Source: Laburnicola sp. R22_1
Lineage: Eukaryota; Ascomycota; Dothideomycetes; Pleosporales; Didymosphaeriaceae
Length of the DNA: 64,000 nucleotides
Direction of reading: 5' to 3'
Assembly: GCA_014281115.1 (NCBI GenBank)
Contig: JACONQ010000003.1
Span: forward strand, 2,790,001-2,854,000
Below the pieces are notes generated by a model. That model made no database searches. It was not told the DNA's origin and worked only from the letters and a program-made list of their open reading frames with translations. Shown one piece after another: positions 1 to 13,560 of the stretch. Within the stretch, counting starts at the first letter, position 1; every line of letters starts with the position of its first letter. The translations under genes and the position numbers were made by a program.

Positions 1-79
1 TTAAGCGTATAGTAGTAAAGAACACAATTATTATATAAAAATAGTGTTATAATAATATACTATATAGAGAGTAATTTAT

Positions 80-290
80 AAAATATAATATTCAAGTTAA
101 AATAAATTTTATATAAAAGCTACAGCATAGCGCTATAATTTGCCTTATTTTAGTCCACTATTAACTTAATAGAAGAAAACTATAGGGCAGGCTATAGGTT
201 AATTAGATTTTAAAGTACCTCGATTCCCTTTTAGAATATAGAAGTTTTTACTATATAGGAGGAAGGTTAGTAATTATATTAGTAGTTAAG
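80..290. repeat. Left arm of a long inverted repeat
   Basis: This stretch matches the reverse complement of about 41768-41965 over roughly 200 bp with scattered mismatches, most of them transitions. Shared anchor words include ATAAATTTTATATAAAAGCT, CATAGCGCTATAAT and TACTATTAACTTAATAG. The two arms lie close to the two edges of AT block 1. They could be terminal repeats of one old large element, or two opposite copies of a small repeat. No clean target duplication can be seen at either outer edge. Confidence 0.7.
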
Positions 291-339
291 GTTGTTTTAA
301 GCTAGCCAAATTTAGTAATCGCGTTAATTAGAAATACTA

Positions 340-720
340 ACTAGGGTGTTAATATTACATAAATTTGTGCGCTATACTAGATATAAGGCTAGTATAACTT
401 TCTAGTTTTATAGAACAATTTAAGACTTAGGTAACACTAATTAAGGACACTTTAGAGAAGGGAGGGTCTAATAGTATTATAGTGAGGAAGAAACTCTATT
501 ATATTATAGATTAAGGCTTATTATATATTAGGTAAGAAGATAAAGTTCTATTATATAATTCTTAGATTAAAGGAGTTTAAAATATCTAGAAGTAACTATA
601 GTATATTATCTTTATATAGTTATAGTAGATATTAGTATATATATAGATATCTAATTGCTTAAAGTTAAAGTACCCCTTGTAATTCTTAGCGTAGGGGGTT
701 TCTTGCTCTATAGAAATAGA
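340..720 (+). repeat. Unidentified repeated block, copy 1
   Basis: This aligns in the same orientation with about 38690-39080 and, reverse-complemented, with about 8880-9260. All three copies share an island that reads LLKVKV in one frame. The flanks to about 2500 stay fairly open if TAG/TAA are read as mutated codons, so a degenerate gene is possible, but I do not recognise the protein and cannot choose the frame with certainty. The stretch 720-2900 shows nothing else I can name. Confidence 0.5.
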
Positions 721-2899
721 TATTACATCTATAAAATTAGCACTATTATTATTGCCCTCTTAACTATTTCGCTCTAATAAGGAATTATTTATATATTTAG
801 AAGTTTGGTAAAGTATATTAATAAAGCTTTGTAATTTAGTAGTTAGTTTGTTTATCTAAACTATATCCCTATAATATAGTTAGAGAGTATTAGAAATCTA
901 GAGTATATCTAACTAACGCTATAGTGTATCATAAACGTTCTTACTCTATAGTTAAATAGTAAGAAGTAACTAGGTAAGCTTTTTATTGTCTACTTTTAGG
1001 TTAGTTTTATTTTAGTCCTAAGCAAATCGCTTTAGTTGTTAATACTATAGGTACTTTATAATAAGCTTAAAAGGATAATAATATACTAAAATAAGACTTA
1101 GAGCCTTATTTAGATCTATAGTATTAATAAATTAGAAGAATTAAATTAAGACTATAATATTAAGCCTGCTATATCTAACTACACTATATAAAAAAATTTA
1201 TTACGTAATATACTACTAAATAGAGGTATTAGAATATAGCTAACTTAATAAGGTATAATAGACGCAACTAAAAGTTAAAAATATTTCTATTACTTCCACT
1301 AGAACGTTTATTATAAAATATTACTTTTAACTATATGCCTATATAATATAAATTTAATTAAGACTATTAAGATTACTATCTTAAGGTATATAGATTATGG
1401 TAGCGATAGCGTTATTATATAGATAGTACTATTCCGCAATTATTATTAAATATAGCTACTAGTTAGTCTTCTTTTAAAGATACAAGAGCTTAGTAGTATA
1501 TTTCTAAGTATGTTTATAGCATATATTTCCATCTTATTAGTTATGTTTAGAGTAGAGATAATTATTTTTCTTATAATCTACTAAAGATTTCCTTTAATAT
1601 AGTTAACTATGGGTCTATAATTCTTATTTAAACTATTAACTTATTAATATAGCCCTAAGACTACTAAACAGCAGAATAGTAAATTAGTTTATCTAATAAC
1701 GTCTAAAATAATACAATTTAATTAGAAGCGAAGTAATAACCTTAACGCTTACTTTTTTTAATAATACCTAAGAATATTAGTGTTAGTTTTTCTACTATCC
1801 TATCTTATAGTAACCCTAGTCCTTACGCCGCTTAACTTCCTATAAGGAAAAGGTAGGCCTTATAGTGTTTAAGGCCTTAACCTACTTAGCTAGTCTAATA
1901 TTAAATTAGAATATATAGATTGCTATTAGGCTTACCTTTTGCTAGGGGTATACTTTATTGCATATATCTGTTAAATAATATAGAAAGAGCTTAAGAGTTA
2001 TATTAATATTTAGTAGGCATCCTAATATTCATTATAGCGCATAGTACTTATAGACTTAATTTATTAGTCTCTATTATCTTATAAATAGCTAAAGAATATA
2101 CTAGAATACTTTCAGAAAATTATAGCAATCTGTTTTAACTAAGATATAGGTATTATTAAGCAAAAGACTTAATAACACAACTAGCTAATTAGACTTCTTA
2201 AAGAGACGAAAATAAAGTTAATTAAACAAAAAATACAGTCTATTAATTATTACTATCTAGAAGAGAAATATAAGTCTACTAAAAATAAGTGTTAGGCTGT
2301 TATCTAGCGCTTAATTAAATAGTTCTTAATAGGAATATAACCTCTATGGAAGGTTACTACAAAAGCTTAGCAAAAGTTAATAATAAAATTAAAGCCTTAA
2401 TAGAAAATTAAAATACACTAAAAACTCTTTCTTTAGTATTTGTTACCTTTAAATCTTTTCTTTTACTCGCATAGCCTGCCAAATAGTAATTTATTCTAAG
2501 ATAAAATATAACACTATACTCTCTTTCTATATTAACTTATAAAGTTATATAGGATAATATTAGTATAAAATAGTAGAATAGAACTACTTATACTATTATA
2601 AGTAATCTTCATATTACTCTGCTTGCTATTTTCCTTGCTATCCTAGTATCTCTTTTAGTTTACTATTTTAGGTTATATACCTCTTAAAATTATTTATATA
2701 ACTTAGGTGGCTTTAGGATATACCTATCTAGGCACTTAGTATTTTATACGGCCTATTACTACTACTATTTTTAACTTTTCTACTAAAACTATTTTTAGTA
2801 ATAGTATTACTCTTAGTTAATACACAATAGAGACTAGACTAGTAGTCCTTTTTATATTAGTAAGAGATATATAGAAAAAATTAGTATATATTAGTTAAG

Positions 2900-4250
2900 C
2901 TAGTTCTAATTTACTAGAGCGGCGTAGTCTAATTATAGTAACTAGGCTTCTACCTATCTTATTCTTTATTAGCGCCTTTATCTACTCTCTTCTAACCTAT
3001 TCTATTATATTAGTAAGTAATTATAGACTAAGCTAGCTAGGCACTAGTGTAAAATCTCTCTTTAGGCTCCTATAGAAACTACTTTGCCATTGTAAAAAGT
3101 AGTAATATCTCTTACTTAATAGTATAGTATTGCGACTATAGCTAACCCTTAATAGACGTAAAGGTATAAGGATAGTAATATCTTACTTTATTAGAAGAGA
3201 AAGCCCTTATTTTGTATATTATGTAAATAGCTGCCTTTAGTTCTCCTATATAAATTAAGTACATACTCTTACTTACCTTTAGTATTACTTACTAGTAGTC
3301 TATAATAAACCTAATTATTACACTACTAAATAAGAACTAGCCTTAGGCATTTGCTAGGCGCCACCTAGTCCTTAAATAGAAAAGGAATAGGGTAATAGAC
3401 TAGAACTATTATAATAATAATATATATAATATAATTACATAGTAGTTTAAGGTAATTAAACTAGAACTTTAGAGCGCTAAAATATTACTAGAAAATATCT
3501 ATAATATAGATAAAATAGGAATTATACTTTCTATACTAGACTTTATTAAAGTCCTTATAAGTAAAGATAAGTAGCAAAACTATAGATGCGCTAGTATTAA
3601 ATAGATAATAGTAATTACTATTAAGTGTGTATTAGCTAGCAGTAAGTATTTAAACCTAATAATTATCTAGCCCACTTTAACCTATTAGAGTAATTAAACA
3701 ATATTCTCTACCCCTAGATAGGTTTTTGCTTACTTTAAGTCTAGCTATAATAACTCCTACCTTAGCTTGGGGTAGATAAAATAAGTATTTAGTTCTCAAA
3801 CTAAGGCATAAGCTAAATAAAGACTATAAATGCTAATATATAATAGGTTTAGGACCTATAAAACCCTTAAAATTTAGAATTCTATCTAGAGAACTATATA
3901 ACACTATGCTAATTGCTCTCTTATACTTCTTACAAATTCTAGCCCTATAATATCTCTATTTTTAGTCTACTAAAGATAGCTTATTATAATATAATAGAAC
4001 GCCTCTATTAAGGAGGTGTAACTATAGTGAATAAGAAACACTTTACTACCCTATATAGTCCTATAAGGGAAATAGGAATAACTAAGAAGAATATACTTAC
4101 TAAGTAGGCTAAAACTAGCCTCTTCCTATTTAACCTAAATAGAGTACTTAAGAATATTTTAAATCTAGCTAATAGGCTACCTACCACTAAGATACCCGCT
4201 AAGCTATTAATTTATAGATAATAATAACAATACTAAGCACTATTTGCTAC
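2900..4250 (+). mobile_element. Degenerate pogo-type DDE transposase 1
   Basis: The + strand translation follows a pogo/DDE_1 transposase. The block around NIYNIDKIGIILSIL (near 3497) corresponds to the N-Y-D-E-T-G region holding the first catalytic Asp. A segment follows that would have read as T-A-I-E-C-I plus a Pro-Ala-Thr-His-like motif, and then a C-terminal end of transposase type. It aligns base for base with the transposase at 36400-38300, so both come from one family. Dozens of TAG/TAA codons and Asp>Asn, Gly>Ser changes show RIP. Element ends were not found. The remainder to about 5300 is AT-rich with no recognisable feature. Confidence 0.7.
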
Positions 4251-5319
4251 CTATAGAGTAGATAATAAGACCTAACTTTCTAGGCCTAACAACTAATATT
4301 ATCGTTTATAAGTCTATTATCTTTTAAGTATTAGAAATTATACTTTAGCTAGATGCCTAGTTTATAAATACGCTATTCCTATACTAGGCAAATTTATTAG
4401 AAAATAGCAAAGTAGGATAGTTATTAGCTAAGGTACTATTAATAATGCCTATAGATGCGATATGCATAATACGCTTAGTCCTTTTAGTCTTCTACTACTA
4501 ACTTTTAAAGCTTCTAAAAGCACTTTCTATCTAGCACTTAAACAAACTTGCAACTATTTATAATACATATAACTAGATACTAATTATTTATTTATATCTA
4601 TAAGAGCACTAGTAGATTAATTAATACGAGAATTTTAGAAGACGCTAGCTAAGAGTATAGGACCCTAATAAGTAGAAGATATAGCTCTAGATTATCTCTA
4701 TATTTAAGTAATCTTTGTCTAAAAAGCTTGCATTATTAAATAACGTATTTACTAGCAGTATATATATAAGGAGTAACAATTGAGTTATTTATCTTTAGGA
4801 TTATCCTTCCTTTTTAGTTCTTAATATCTATAGAATAGATTCTAGTATGCCTCTTCCTAACATTTACTAATAATGGGCAACTAGTATAGATTAGAAAAGC
4901 TAATAGATTACTGTTTAAAGACGTGGAGCCAGTGAATATATAGGTGGCAGAAACTTCTTAAGAAACTAAAAAAAATAAAAAATAGATAGGGTACACTTCT
5001 TAATAGTAGGATTTATGTGTTAAGCGATAATTAGCATGCTAGATAAACTAACTAAAGAAGTCTATTTTATTAATAAGCTTAATAGGTTAGGATTTAGCTT
5101 AACTATATTATTAGAGAAAGAACTAGTTAAAACTCTACTATACTACTATTATCAGAAGGTTGCCTATAATATTAAAAGCTTTTAATTATATGCTTTTAAC
5201 ACTTTGTAACTAAGATATATATAATAACTAATTTGGTAACCTTTAGTTAAGAAAAGTAGTAAGCAAAAATAGTATTTAACTTTTAAGATATTATTATAAA
5301 AACTTAAATTTTATATATA

Positions 5320-5475
5320 CTTTAATTTTATAAACTTTTTATTTATATAAACTTTTATTTATATAAACTTTTTGTTTATATAAACTTTTTATTATATAAT
5401 CTTATAATCTATATAAACTTTATACTTATATAAACTTTTAATTTATATAAGCTTTTAACTTATATTTTTATAAAC
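5320..5475. repeat. AT-rich short tandem repeat (TTTATATAAACTTT-like)
   Basis: About eight imperfect copies of an 18-20 bp unit built on TTTATATAAACTTT stand in a row. The array is non-coding in appearance and lies between two degenerate transposase genes. Confidence 0.7.
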
Positions 5476-5499
5476 TCTAGTACATAGGAGCTGTACAGA

Positions 5500-7250
5500 T
5501 AATGGCAAATTAGTAGAGCTAGAATAAAAAACTAGAATATATGTTAAATTATTAAAAAGGCTATAGAACAACTTAACTTAATTAATATAGTAACCTTGGG
5601 AGTTATTATATATAGGAGACTTATACGCTAGAGAGCTTTTTAAAGTAGGCAGAGAGAGACTAAAGTATATAAACATTAAGAGGCTATAATATAAGTGTTA
5701 AGCAAGTAACTATGCTAGGTAAGTGGCTACTTCTAATAAACTTTTGGGGCTTTTAAACTTTAAACCTTAATATATTAACTACCTAACCTTAAATAGCTTT
5801 TAAAAGAAGAAAGAATTAAACTAGCCCTCTAAGTAATTAAATTGCCTAAAAAACTAAGCGTGCAACATACTACTACTATCTATAATATATTTTAAATAAC
5901 CCTCTACCACTAACGCATTGGAAAGATATTACTATATAATACTTATTCTAAATTATTAAGCCTTTAAAAGACTAAAGAGGAGGCGCTTAGACACTATATT
6001 AAGAAGCTAAATATGTAAGAATTTACGCCAACACTATATTTTATAAAAGATATAGCTATCTAACTACATGCTATATATAGTAATAAGCCTATTAGCCTAA
6101 GATAGGCCTTAAACTTTGTTAAACGCAAGAGCGAGCTTAAGTCTTATTTAAATTAATAGCGCAATTGTTAGAGAGTCTTATATAGTGATCTAGTGGTTAT
6201 TAGGCCCTAGTTTAACCTTATATAGAATATTAAGACTAAGTATAGTATACTAGACAAAGATACCTATAACTTTAATAATACTAGCTTTACTATAAGTGTT
6301 AGAAACTAAGTTAAAGTAGTTACTACTTTAGAAAGATGCACTATGTCTATTAGTGTCTAGTAGAAAGACTATAAGTAAGTAACTCTTATTACTACTATTA
6401 ACGCAATAGGCTAGGCAATTACGCCCTACCTTATTTTTAAAGTAAAGAACTATAATGCGTCTTAGTACTCTGAATTAAAGCACTAATAATATATTAGAGT
6501 TAGTGATAATAGCTAGACTATAAATAAGGTTAGTGTAGCCTAGTTAATATACTTTATTAAGTAGATAAAGAAACAAAGAGTAAGTAGCTATATAATATTA
6601 TTATTAATAGCTATAAGAGCTATAAGTCGCTTGTCTTCTAGAATCTCTATAAGAAGAATACGATAATTACCCTCTATATGCCTCTACACTTGTTGCACAT
6701 CTTATAGCTACTTAATATTAGATGGTTTACTCTCTTAAAGCGGGCGTATAGTAAAGAAATTAGAGTCTTAGTAATAGACTATATTAGCTAAATTCATAAA
6801 AAGGCCTTTATTATTTCCTTTATAAAGGTTTTTAAGCCTATATTCTTAAAGATAAATATTTAATTAAGCTTTAGTGCAACTAGCTTAGTGCCTTATAACC
6901 TATTAGTAGTGCTATTAAAGCTTAAAGTTACACTTTGCACGCTAACACTACTTATACTAAAGACTACCTAATAGAACTCTAAAACACTAAATAACACTAC
7001 TAAAGTAAAGGCTTAATTTACGCTACTTTGTAATTGCATTTAAAAATATTAGAGTTTCTTACCTTCTTCTATAGTTAAGATAGTTAATTAGCTTAGAAAG
7101 GATACTAAGATAATACTATATTTATAAACATTGCTAGCTGCCTAAGTGCTATAGCTTAAAGTGTTAAATAGAGCAGCTTCTAAGTGCAAATTGCTTAAAA
7201 GAAAGCGGATTTAAAAAGGCAGAGACCTATTAAATTTTTAATTAAGAAGT
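5500..7250 (+). mobile_element. Degenerate Fot1/pogo-type transposase 2
   Basis: The + strand translation, with stops ignored, has the layout of a Fot1-like transposase. A block reading LDKDTYNFNNTSF (near 6256) corresponds to the D-K-D-T-x-N-F-D-E-T-G-F motif, so the first catalytic Asp is now Asn. Next comes a W-V-T-like segment reading TLITTINAIGQAITPYLIF, then a C-terminal part where PHSSH-like and L-Q-P-L-like motifs are only faintly visible. It resembles the younger element at 55322-57172 in order and spacing. RIP-type stops make it non-functional. Terminal repeats were not identified. Confidence 0.7.
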
Positions 7251-8879
7251 ATTAACCCGTATATTAGTTAAAATACTCTTTAGTCCCTTTCTCTATCTTT
7301 AAAATTATTCTCCTACTACGTATAATATGCTCTTTACTAGTTATAGGATCTCCCTAGAGACCTTGCTTCTATTTATCTAAGTAAATATTACTAACGTCTA
7401 GTAATAGACTAAGCCGCTTATACTATTAAGTTTCGCTCCTAGATATTCTAAGTAGAGTCTAATATATACTCTCTAGGCTAGTATAGTTATTAGCTATATC
7501 TTTAAGAATTGCAACCTTGTTATATACACTTTATAGTAGCCTACCTCTTAGTTTATTAGAGAACCTATTATTTGCCTACTAAGATCTCCTAGTTCTAATA
7601 CTTAGGAGCAGCGTAGGTAACACTAAGTATTAAGGCTAATAGTTAGTTAATGTCACTTTTATAAAATTATTCGACTAAATACTACTATCCTTACACTAAA
7701 CTAGTTAGTAGAAGCTAGTATAACGTTAATTAGCAATTAAATATTAGTTCTTAGGGTCCTTAGGCGGTAGGTGTCTAAATAGATAGTTAATAGAGTATAG
7801 GTATAGTTAGAGTATTAATTAAATTAATAGATTAAATTTCGTAGTAGATAGAATAATACAAGCCTATCTTTCTATAATAAGAGTTTTTAAAGCTGCCTTT
7901 TGTCCTAGACTAACTTATGTAAATTGCCTATATTTTAATAATTAGAAATAATAGACTTAGTAGATATACTAGATACTAAGGATCTTAATCCTTAAACAAC
8001 GCTATAAAACAAAAACTAATTAGTATTAATCTTAGTCTAGAATGTAGTATTAAGGATAAAAGACTAAAAAGGTTAATAAAAGTAAGTAAACAAGGGCAAG
8101 GTCTACACTAGAAGAGTAGCAAGTAGGCATAGTAGTAGGTAAAGGGTGTAAGTAGTAGTATAAGCAAAAAGTAACTATAGGGCTATAAACTAGGGCTAGG
8201 GCTAGCACTTATAGTATAGCCTAGACTAGTTAAGTACTCTATTTACTTATATATAGGATAAATATATTAAGTTACTTACTATACTTAATAACACTAAATT
8301 GCATTACTTTGTATAATACATATATCTAAGCTATAGCTAAGTAGGTAGAGCTTATACTAGTTAAGAATTAGAGAATAGCAGTTTTATAAACGCGTACATT
8401 TACTATGTGTAGATATATAAGAGCTATTTAATTAATTAAATTATTACTAAGATATACTTACTATTATAACTTATTAACTCTTACTATAGGCCTATACTAT
8501 ATTCTAAAAACTATATTTTAAAAACTATATTAAGTAGCTTATACCTACTATTTATTACATTAGTAGAAGCGTATATTAGTAATGCGACAGAGCTTATTTA
8601 GCACGCGCGCTCTACCCTTATTAGTTTACTAGTCTAACCTATTATAGTGCACCTTAGTAGCAAAAGTTCTAAGCTTACTAACTACTAGCAAGTCGCTAGT
8701 AAGGCTAGATAATTTAGTTGCCTACTTAGAAGAGGTGTATACGTACTTCTAAAAAATACTAGTATAGATATAACTAGTATTACCTAGAGATTAGTCTAGC
8801 TAAATAATATATTTTACTTTTAGTATTTAATAACTCTAGCATTTTACAAAGCTAGGAATAGCCTTTCCCCTATTAGTAA

Positions 8880-9260
8880 ATAATAAGTATAGAACGCAAA
8901 ATAACGCTATATATAAAAGCCATCTCTATAATATTTCTTTCTAGGTGCTAGTATACTCTCTATGCTGGAATAAATAAGGGATACTTTAACTTTTAATAGA
9001 GTGCTTTCTTTGTATATATTAATAGTGGCTATAAGCCTATATTAGTTATATATTAGAGCTATTTATAAACACCTTATACTCTTTCTATCTAAAATTATAT
9101 TACTATCGCTGCTACTTTATAAAAGTTATAAGTAGTCTTCTTTTTATATATAATATTATTACTTTGCTATAGTACTATATAAAAGCTTCTAGCGTTTATA
9201 ATACTTATAAAGGCGTATTATTATATTCTAGAAACTATATAGTAGCATAGTAAGTTACGT
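8880..9260 (-). repeat. Unidentified repeated block, copy 2 (inverted)
   Basis: The reverse complement matches 38720-39090 almost continuously, for example the run around TATATTAGAGCTATTTATAAA and the run AAAAGTTAAAGTATCCCTTAT. On the minus strand a largely open but stop-studded frame continues towards about 7250. If this was a gene it is unrecognised. Its upstream edge was cut by, or lies next to, the Gypsy insertion at 9369. The stretch 7250-8880 holds nothing else that I can identify. Confidence 0.5.
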
Positions 9261-9368
9261 CTAGCCTTATAGTACCTGTGACGTCTCTATTTATATAAGA
9301 TTACTATAGTAATTAGTACCTTAGCTTACACTAAGCGGCCCTATAGGTCTTATATAATTATTGCCGCG

Positions 9369-9373
9369 TAATC
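9369..9373. other. Left target-site duplication TAATC of outer Gypsy
   Basis: TAATC directly before the left LTR is repeated exactly at 25825-25829 after the right LTR, the 5-bp duplication expected of LTR-retrotransposon integration. Confidence 0.9.
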
Positions 9374-9651
9374 TGTAACAGTTTGTGGCTGCCTTCCTAC
9401 TAGTTATTTACTATTACCTTTCCTTTTACACCCTAATAGCGCCTTTCACCTTATAGAAGGCGCCTTTCCTAGTTAGTATTAGCGCGTGGTTCGCGTGGGC
9501 CTGTGCTCTACGCCGTCCACTATATAAGTAAGGGCCCCCTAGTTTCCTTCCTTATCCCCTATCTTAGTATAGTCTTAATTTAGTTATCTCTTTTAACTAT
9601 ACTAGCTGTTCCTAAGAGGTTTACCCTATAAGGCCGTGTACCGCTCTTACA
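9374..9651 (+). repeat. Left (5') LTR of outer Gypsy
   Basis: 278 bp, TG...CA ends. It differs from the right LTR at about 20 positions, and nearly all are C>T or G>A changes in this copy, so this LTR was hit much harder by RIP than its partner at 25547-25824. A TATATAAG-type box is present at about 9520. Confidence 0.95.
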
Positions 9652-9750
9652 TTATACTAAGATTAAATTTCTTTAGCTATAGACGGCGACATAATATCTA
9701 CTCCTCTCTTAAGACGCTGCCCGCAGGCGGTTAAATTAGTAAAAGTTTTA

Positions 9751-10024
9751 GCTTACTAGGTTAGGCTAGAAGCGTGTTAGTCACTTTGGTGCCAGGCAGT
9801 ATTGTTACACTGCGCTAAGGTGGGTTAGGCCATCGCTTACTAGGTTAGGCCAGAAGTTTATTAGTTACTTTGGTGCCAGGCAGTATTACTACACTGTGCT
9901 AAGGTAGGTTAGGCCATCGCTTACTAGGTTAGGCCAGAAGTTATTAGTTACTTTGGTGCCAGGCAGTATTGTTATACTACGCTAAGGCCTACTTAGAGAG
10001 GTCGCTTACTTAGTTAGGCAGGGA
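9751..10024 (+). repeat. 84-bp tandem repeats in the Gypsy leader
   Basis: Three copies of an 84-bp unit begin with GCTTACTAGGTTAGGC at 9751, 9835 and 9919, and a partial fourth begins at 10004. Each contains CTTTGGTGCCAGGCAGTATT. They lie between the LTR and gag, in the untranslated leader. The related element at 50043-57370 has a matching array with about 107-bp units (54790-55140), so the leader array is a family trait whose unit length has changed. Confidence 0.9.
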
Positions 10025-10335
10025 GTTCCTAAACAAACAAACAACAATTACTAAATAATAATCACCGCGCCACACCCTATAGAGCCAACTCGGCTAATAA
10101 CCTCCTTTCAGCGCTATTACAGCAAGGGCACAAGGCACGGAGCCAGGTCACAGAGGTGACACAGAGGTCGAAGTTTCACGCATTTTATCTTACACTTTAT
10201 CTTTCACTAAATCTTTTCTTGGCTTGGACCGTGCGCTAGCTCGCACGCTACATAAGACCTGCCACCCTAGGCAGGTCTATCCACTACACCCTCTCCGCAA
10301 CCCCCACTTCGCTCCACCCCACTACTGCCCACACT

Positions 10336-12300
10336 ATGGCAAGCCGCCGCCCTTTGATTCAGGAGACTCCTGGAACGTTCCCGGCGTCCTCTCTATCCCC
10401 AGACAGTTCCAGGATCGATAATACAGAGGTGGACGTTTACTCGCACCCTGCCAACAATAGTCTACACAACACTTACCTTAAGAAAATTCCCCCACTTAAC
10501 CCCACCAGCGAGCTGTCATCTGTCCAGCGCGGAAAGCAGCCAATGGCTACTCTCTAGACAACTAGTTGCTCTGCCCCTAGCCTAACAAAGAAAAAGAGCA
10601 TTATTAAACTACTAAAAAAGGTCTACCCTAAAGGAATCCTTTACAACACATAGCACAATCACTATATTGCTACACTTAAAGCAGACTAGCTAAGTAACGA
10701 ATTTTTAATAGCAGACCTTAAGTGGCTTGCGTACTAAGGCAAAGCTAAACTTAAAGCTACTAGCAAGTATAACGCGTTTACAGGACAATTTGAGACAGAC
10801 TAATTAATTTAGCACGGCTTAGAAATAAGATAGTTACTTGCCACCTATTAGCTTTAGGCTTAATATTGCTTCTCTTAAGGCCTATTTTTAGAGATAGTAC
10901 TAGATTTAGTAACTAGGGCTATTATAAAGTTTAAAGAAGACTCTAAATAAGAGGTTCTTATTTAGGCTTTATGCGAGCGCGCTAATATGTTTAAATAAGC
11001 TTTTACTATACTTAAGGCAATAATACCTTACACTACAGAGTACACAGTCTTAGAAGATTCCTACTTCTAGCCTAATATTGCTAATTACGCAGCTATTAGA
11101 TAAGACTTGTTTAGCCCTAAGAAAGTTCTCCCCTCTGTTAAAGATAGTTATAATCCGCAGCACCGCACTTAAGTCCTCTTAAAACCCTTTAGCCCAGGAA
11201 CGCCCAATCTACCACATAGTTTACGCCGCCCTTAGGCGGCCAAGCGGAGCTTATCCTGCCCTACCGCGCCCTAACGTGCACCACAACATCCGCCCCAGCT
11301 TGCAGTACCCACTCCGCAACAGAATAACACCCTTTACTACTCCCTAGTCTTAGGACACATATAAACTAAGCTCGCTAACAGCGCCTAAATTAACGTGCCC
11401 TAGGGCAGACACGCTTTGGCCGCCCTATCTAGTGTGTCTAAGCTAGGATGCTCCGCAAAGCTACCCAACATTAATAAGTACTATAAAAAAGGTCAACCTG
11501 GCCCTAGTATTAAAGATTGGCTAGAGAATATGCGCAACAAGATCCGCGTAAACACAGACTATTACTAAGGTAATAATAATAAGAAAGATTAAGACAACCT
11601 TGTAGAAGCCATCCTTAGCCGCCTTAGAGGCGCGCCTTAAGAGGTAGCGCGAAATTGGCGTTAGATAAATTAGGCCCTCTAAGAAGATTATAAACCTAAA
11701 GCACTCTTTAAATTTCTAGAAGAGACTTACTATAATTCCTTCGCTCTCTAATAGGCACGCGAGAAGTTTTACAAGCTCTTTCTCTCTAATAGAATAGACG
11801 CCTAGACGTTCCTATAGGCTTTTAAAAGCCTAGCTAGGAAAGGTAGACTAGATGCAAAGACCTAGAAGGACAAATTATAACTTAAATTAACTAGAAGTCT
11901 TAAGTTAATACTCTAGCAAGAGATAAAAGACTCTAATATTAACTACCTAGCAATTAAACGCCAAATAACTACAGCTAGCTGCACTCTTTAAGACAATAAC
12001 GCAATAACCCCTTTCTAGGCGCATATAAGAACTCCTTTCTAGGTATTACCCTCTAGATTACAGCTTTTGTACGCGGCCCCTACCAAATTAGCACCTCGCT
12101 TTAGACCCGCTACTAATAATTAACCCGCTGTTCTCTTCTCTACCCTCTATAATTAGACTAGGGTGTAGTGTGTCCAGAACCACACCTATTTTAAGTGTGG
12201 CAAAGTAGGAAATAAACACTTACGCCGCTACCCCTACACTAAGAAGACAGCTATATAAGCAAATGTGAACATAGCGGACAATTTGGATTTAGATAAACTT
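10336..12300 (+). pseudogene. Outer Gypsy gag, RIP-broken
   Basis: Gag probably starts at ATG 10336 (MASRRPLIQ...), because the frame is open for 73 codons and then continues past a TAG with a gag-like reading. Near 12184 a CCHC zinc knuckle is recognisable as Y-F-K-C-G-K-x-G-x-K-H-x-R-R-x-P, with the first Cys changed to Tyr. The product would package element RNA into virus-like particles. The homologous region of the second copy runs at about 52500-54650 on the minus strand. Many TAG/TAA codons mean no full product. Confidence 0.75.
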
Positions 12301-12499
12301 AGTATCACCTACTACTCTAATTTAAAGGCAGGCGATTTATTAGATAACAAGGCTTTAAATGCGCGCTACTAGACCACCCCAATCTAGTAGCTTATATAGG
12401 GGCCACCAAACTAATTAACCGAGATAAACTATAGTTTTAATCACGAAACGCAGATGCCAAGCCAAAATTATCGCCTATAGGCGGCAAAATAGTAAGGGT

Positions 12500-13362
12500 T
12501 CCTAAGCTATTTAGAGGCTTCTAACTAGTCCTGCTAGTGCAAATTGTATTCTAAGGATTGGCTCTTAGGTTGTGAGCCTTAATAGACACTAGTGCTAGCG
12601 CTTATAACCTTATCGCTTTAAGATATATAATGGCGGTACGAAAATAGCTCAAAGCCAAACTCCTCTGCCTAAAGACACCGATCCCCCTTAAGAACTTTGT
12701 AGGAAAGAGAAGCGCGAAAGTGGACACCTGTTTCACAGCCTAGCTTAATATTAACAGACGCAGCTTTACTACATAATTTGTTTTCTATAATATAGGAGAC
12801 TATAATCTTATTATTAGTAGGAAATTTTTTAAGCAAGCTAATTGCCTAGTTAACACTTAGGACCGCCGCCTTTGTTAGAAAGATAATAAGAATCTAACCT
12901 TTGCTGGCAACCTCGTTCTACCATAGACTTTCCCCCCACCCGACCCTTTTCACCAGGACGACGCCACTTAATGGGACGGCCTACTCGAAAAATAGAACTA
13001 CACCTACTAAAAGACTCGCTTATTAAAAGCCAACCAGAGCGTCTCTAAGGAAATCTCTATCTAGCTTCCCAATCCTATCATCTCGGTTATCAAAACGTAC
13101 TCAAAGGCTTACTAGAAACTAAGCTATAAGAATAACTTTAATAGAGATAGTAGCGTAGAGGCTGTAGAGCTATCTTCCTTAGACAAAGAGCCATCTAACA
13201 ACAAGTCGCCTATTAGTTACCCTATCCCCGCCATCTAAAGAAGCCACCAGCAAGACCAGCCCCCAGAAATTATATGGCAGGATCTAGGTATCACCCCTAG
13301 CCCTAGACCTAGAGACTATAATCCTACTAGAGAAGCTAATCTAAGGATTAGACAGCTCTTAC
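12500..13362 (+). pseudogene. Outer Gypsy protease region, interrupted
   Basis: Near 12580 the translation reads L-I-D-T-S-A-S-A. This corresponds to the D-T/S-G-A active site of the retroviral-type aspartic protease with Gly changed to Ser (GGT>AGT). The frame breaks at RIP-type stops, and 13362 is where the nested chromovirus is inserted. The polyprotein resumes at 21461. An undisturbed version of this insertion point exists in the second copy near 51371. Confidence 0.7.
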
Positions 13363-13547
13363 TGTTAGGGTTCGGGCCCGCGATAGTTGGGATAAAGGTA
13401 AGTTGATTCCTAGTACATAAAATACTGCTATGCCAAGTGGGCAGGCAGGGCGGCAGCACCTTATGGGTGCTGCCGAGCTAACGCCAAATCGGGCCTAGCG
13501 CCGGATCAACGTTGTTCCGGGCCGGGTGCCGCCATGGATCCATGACA
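13363..13547 (-). repeat. 3' LTR of nested chromovirus
   Basis: 185 bp. Read on the minus strand it begins TGTCATGG and ends CCTAACA. It is identical to 21271-21455 except for one A/G difference, and includes a GC-rich stem-like stretch around GCAGCACC/GGTGCTGC. Confidence 0.95.
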
Positions 13548-13560
13548 CTACCCCCCCTTC
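13548..13560 (-). promoter_or_regulatory. Polypurine tract of nested chromovirus
   Basis: On the minus strand GAAGGGGGGGTAG ends directly at the 3' LTR. This is the position and composition of the plus-strand DNA synthesis primer of LTR retrotransposons. Confidence 0.85.

Noticed and set aside
10224..10421. 65-codon + strand frame overlapping the gag start
   Set aside because: Different frame from the gag reading at 10336, with no continuation past 10421.
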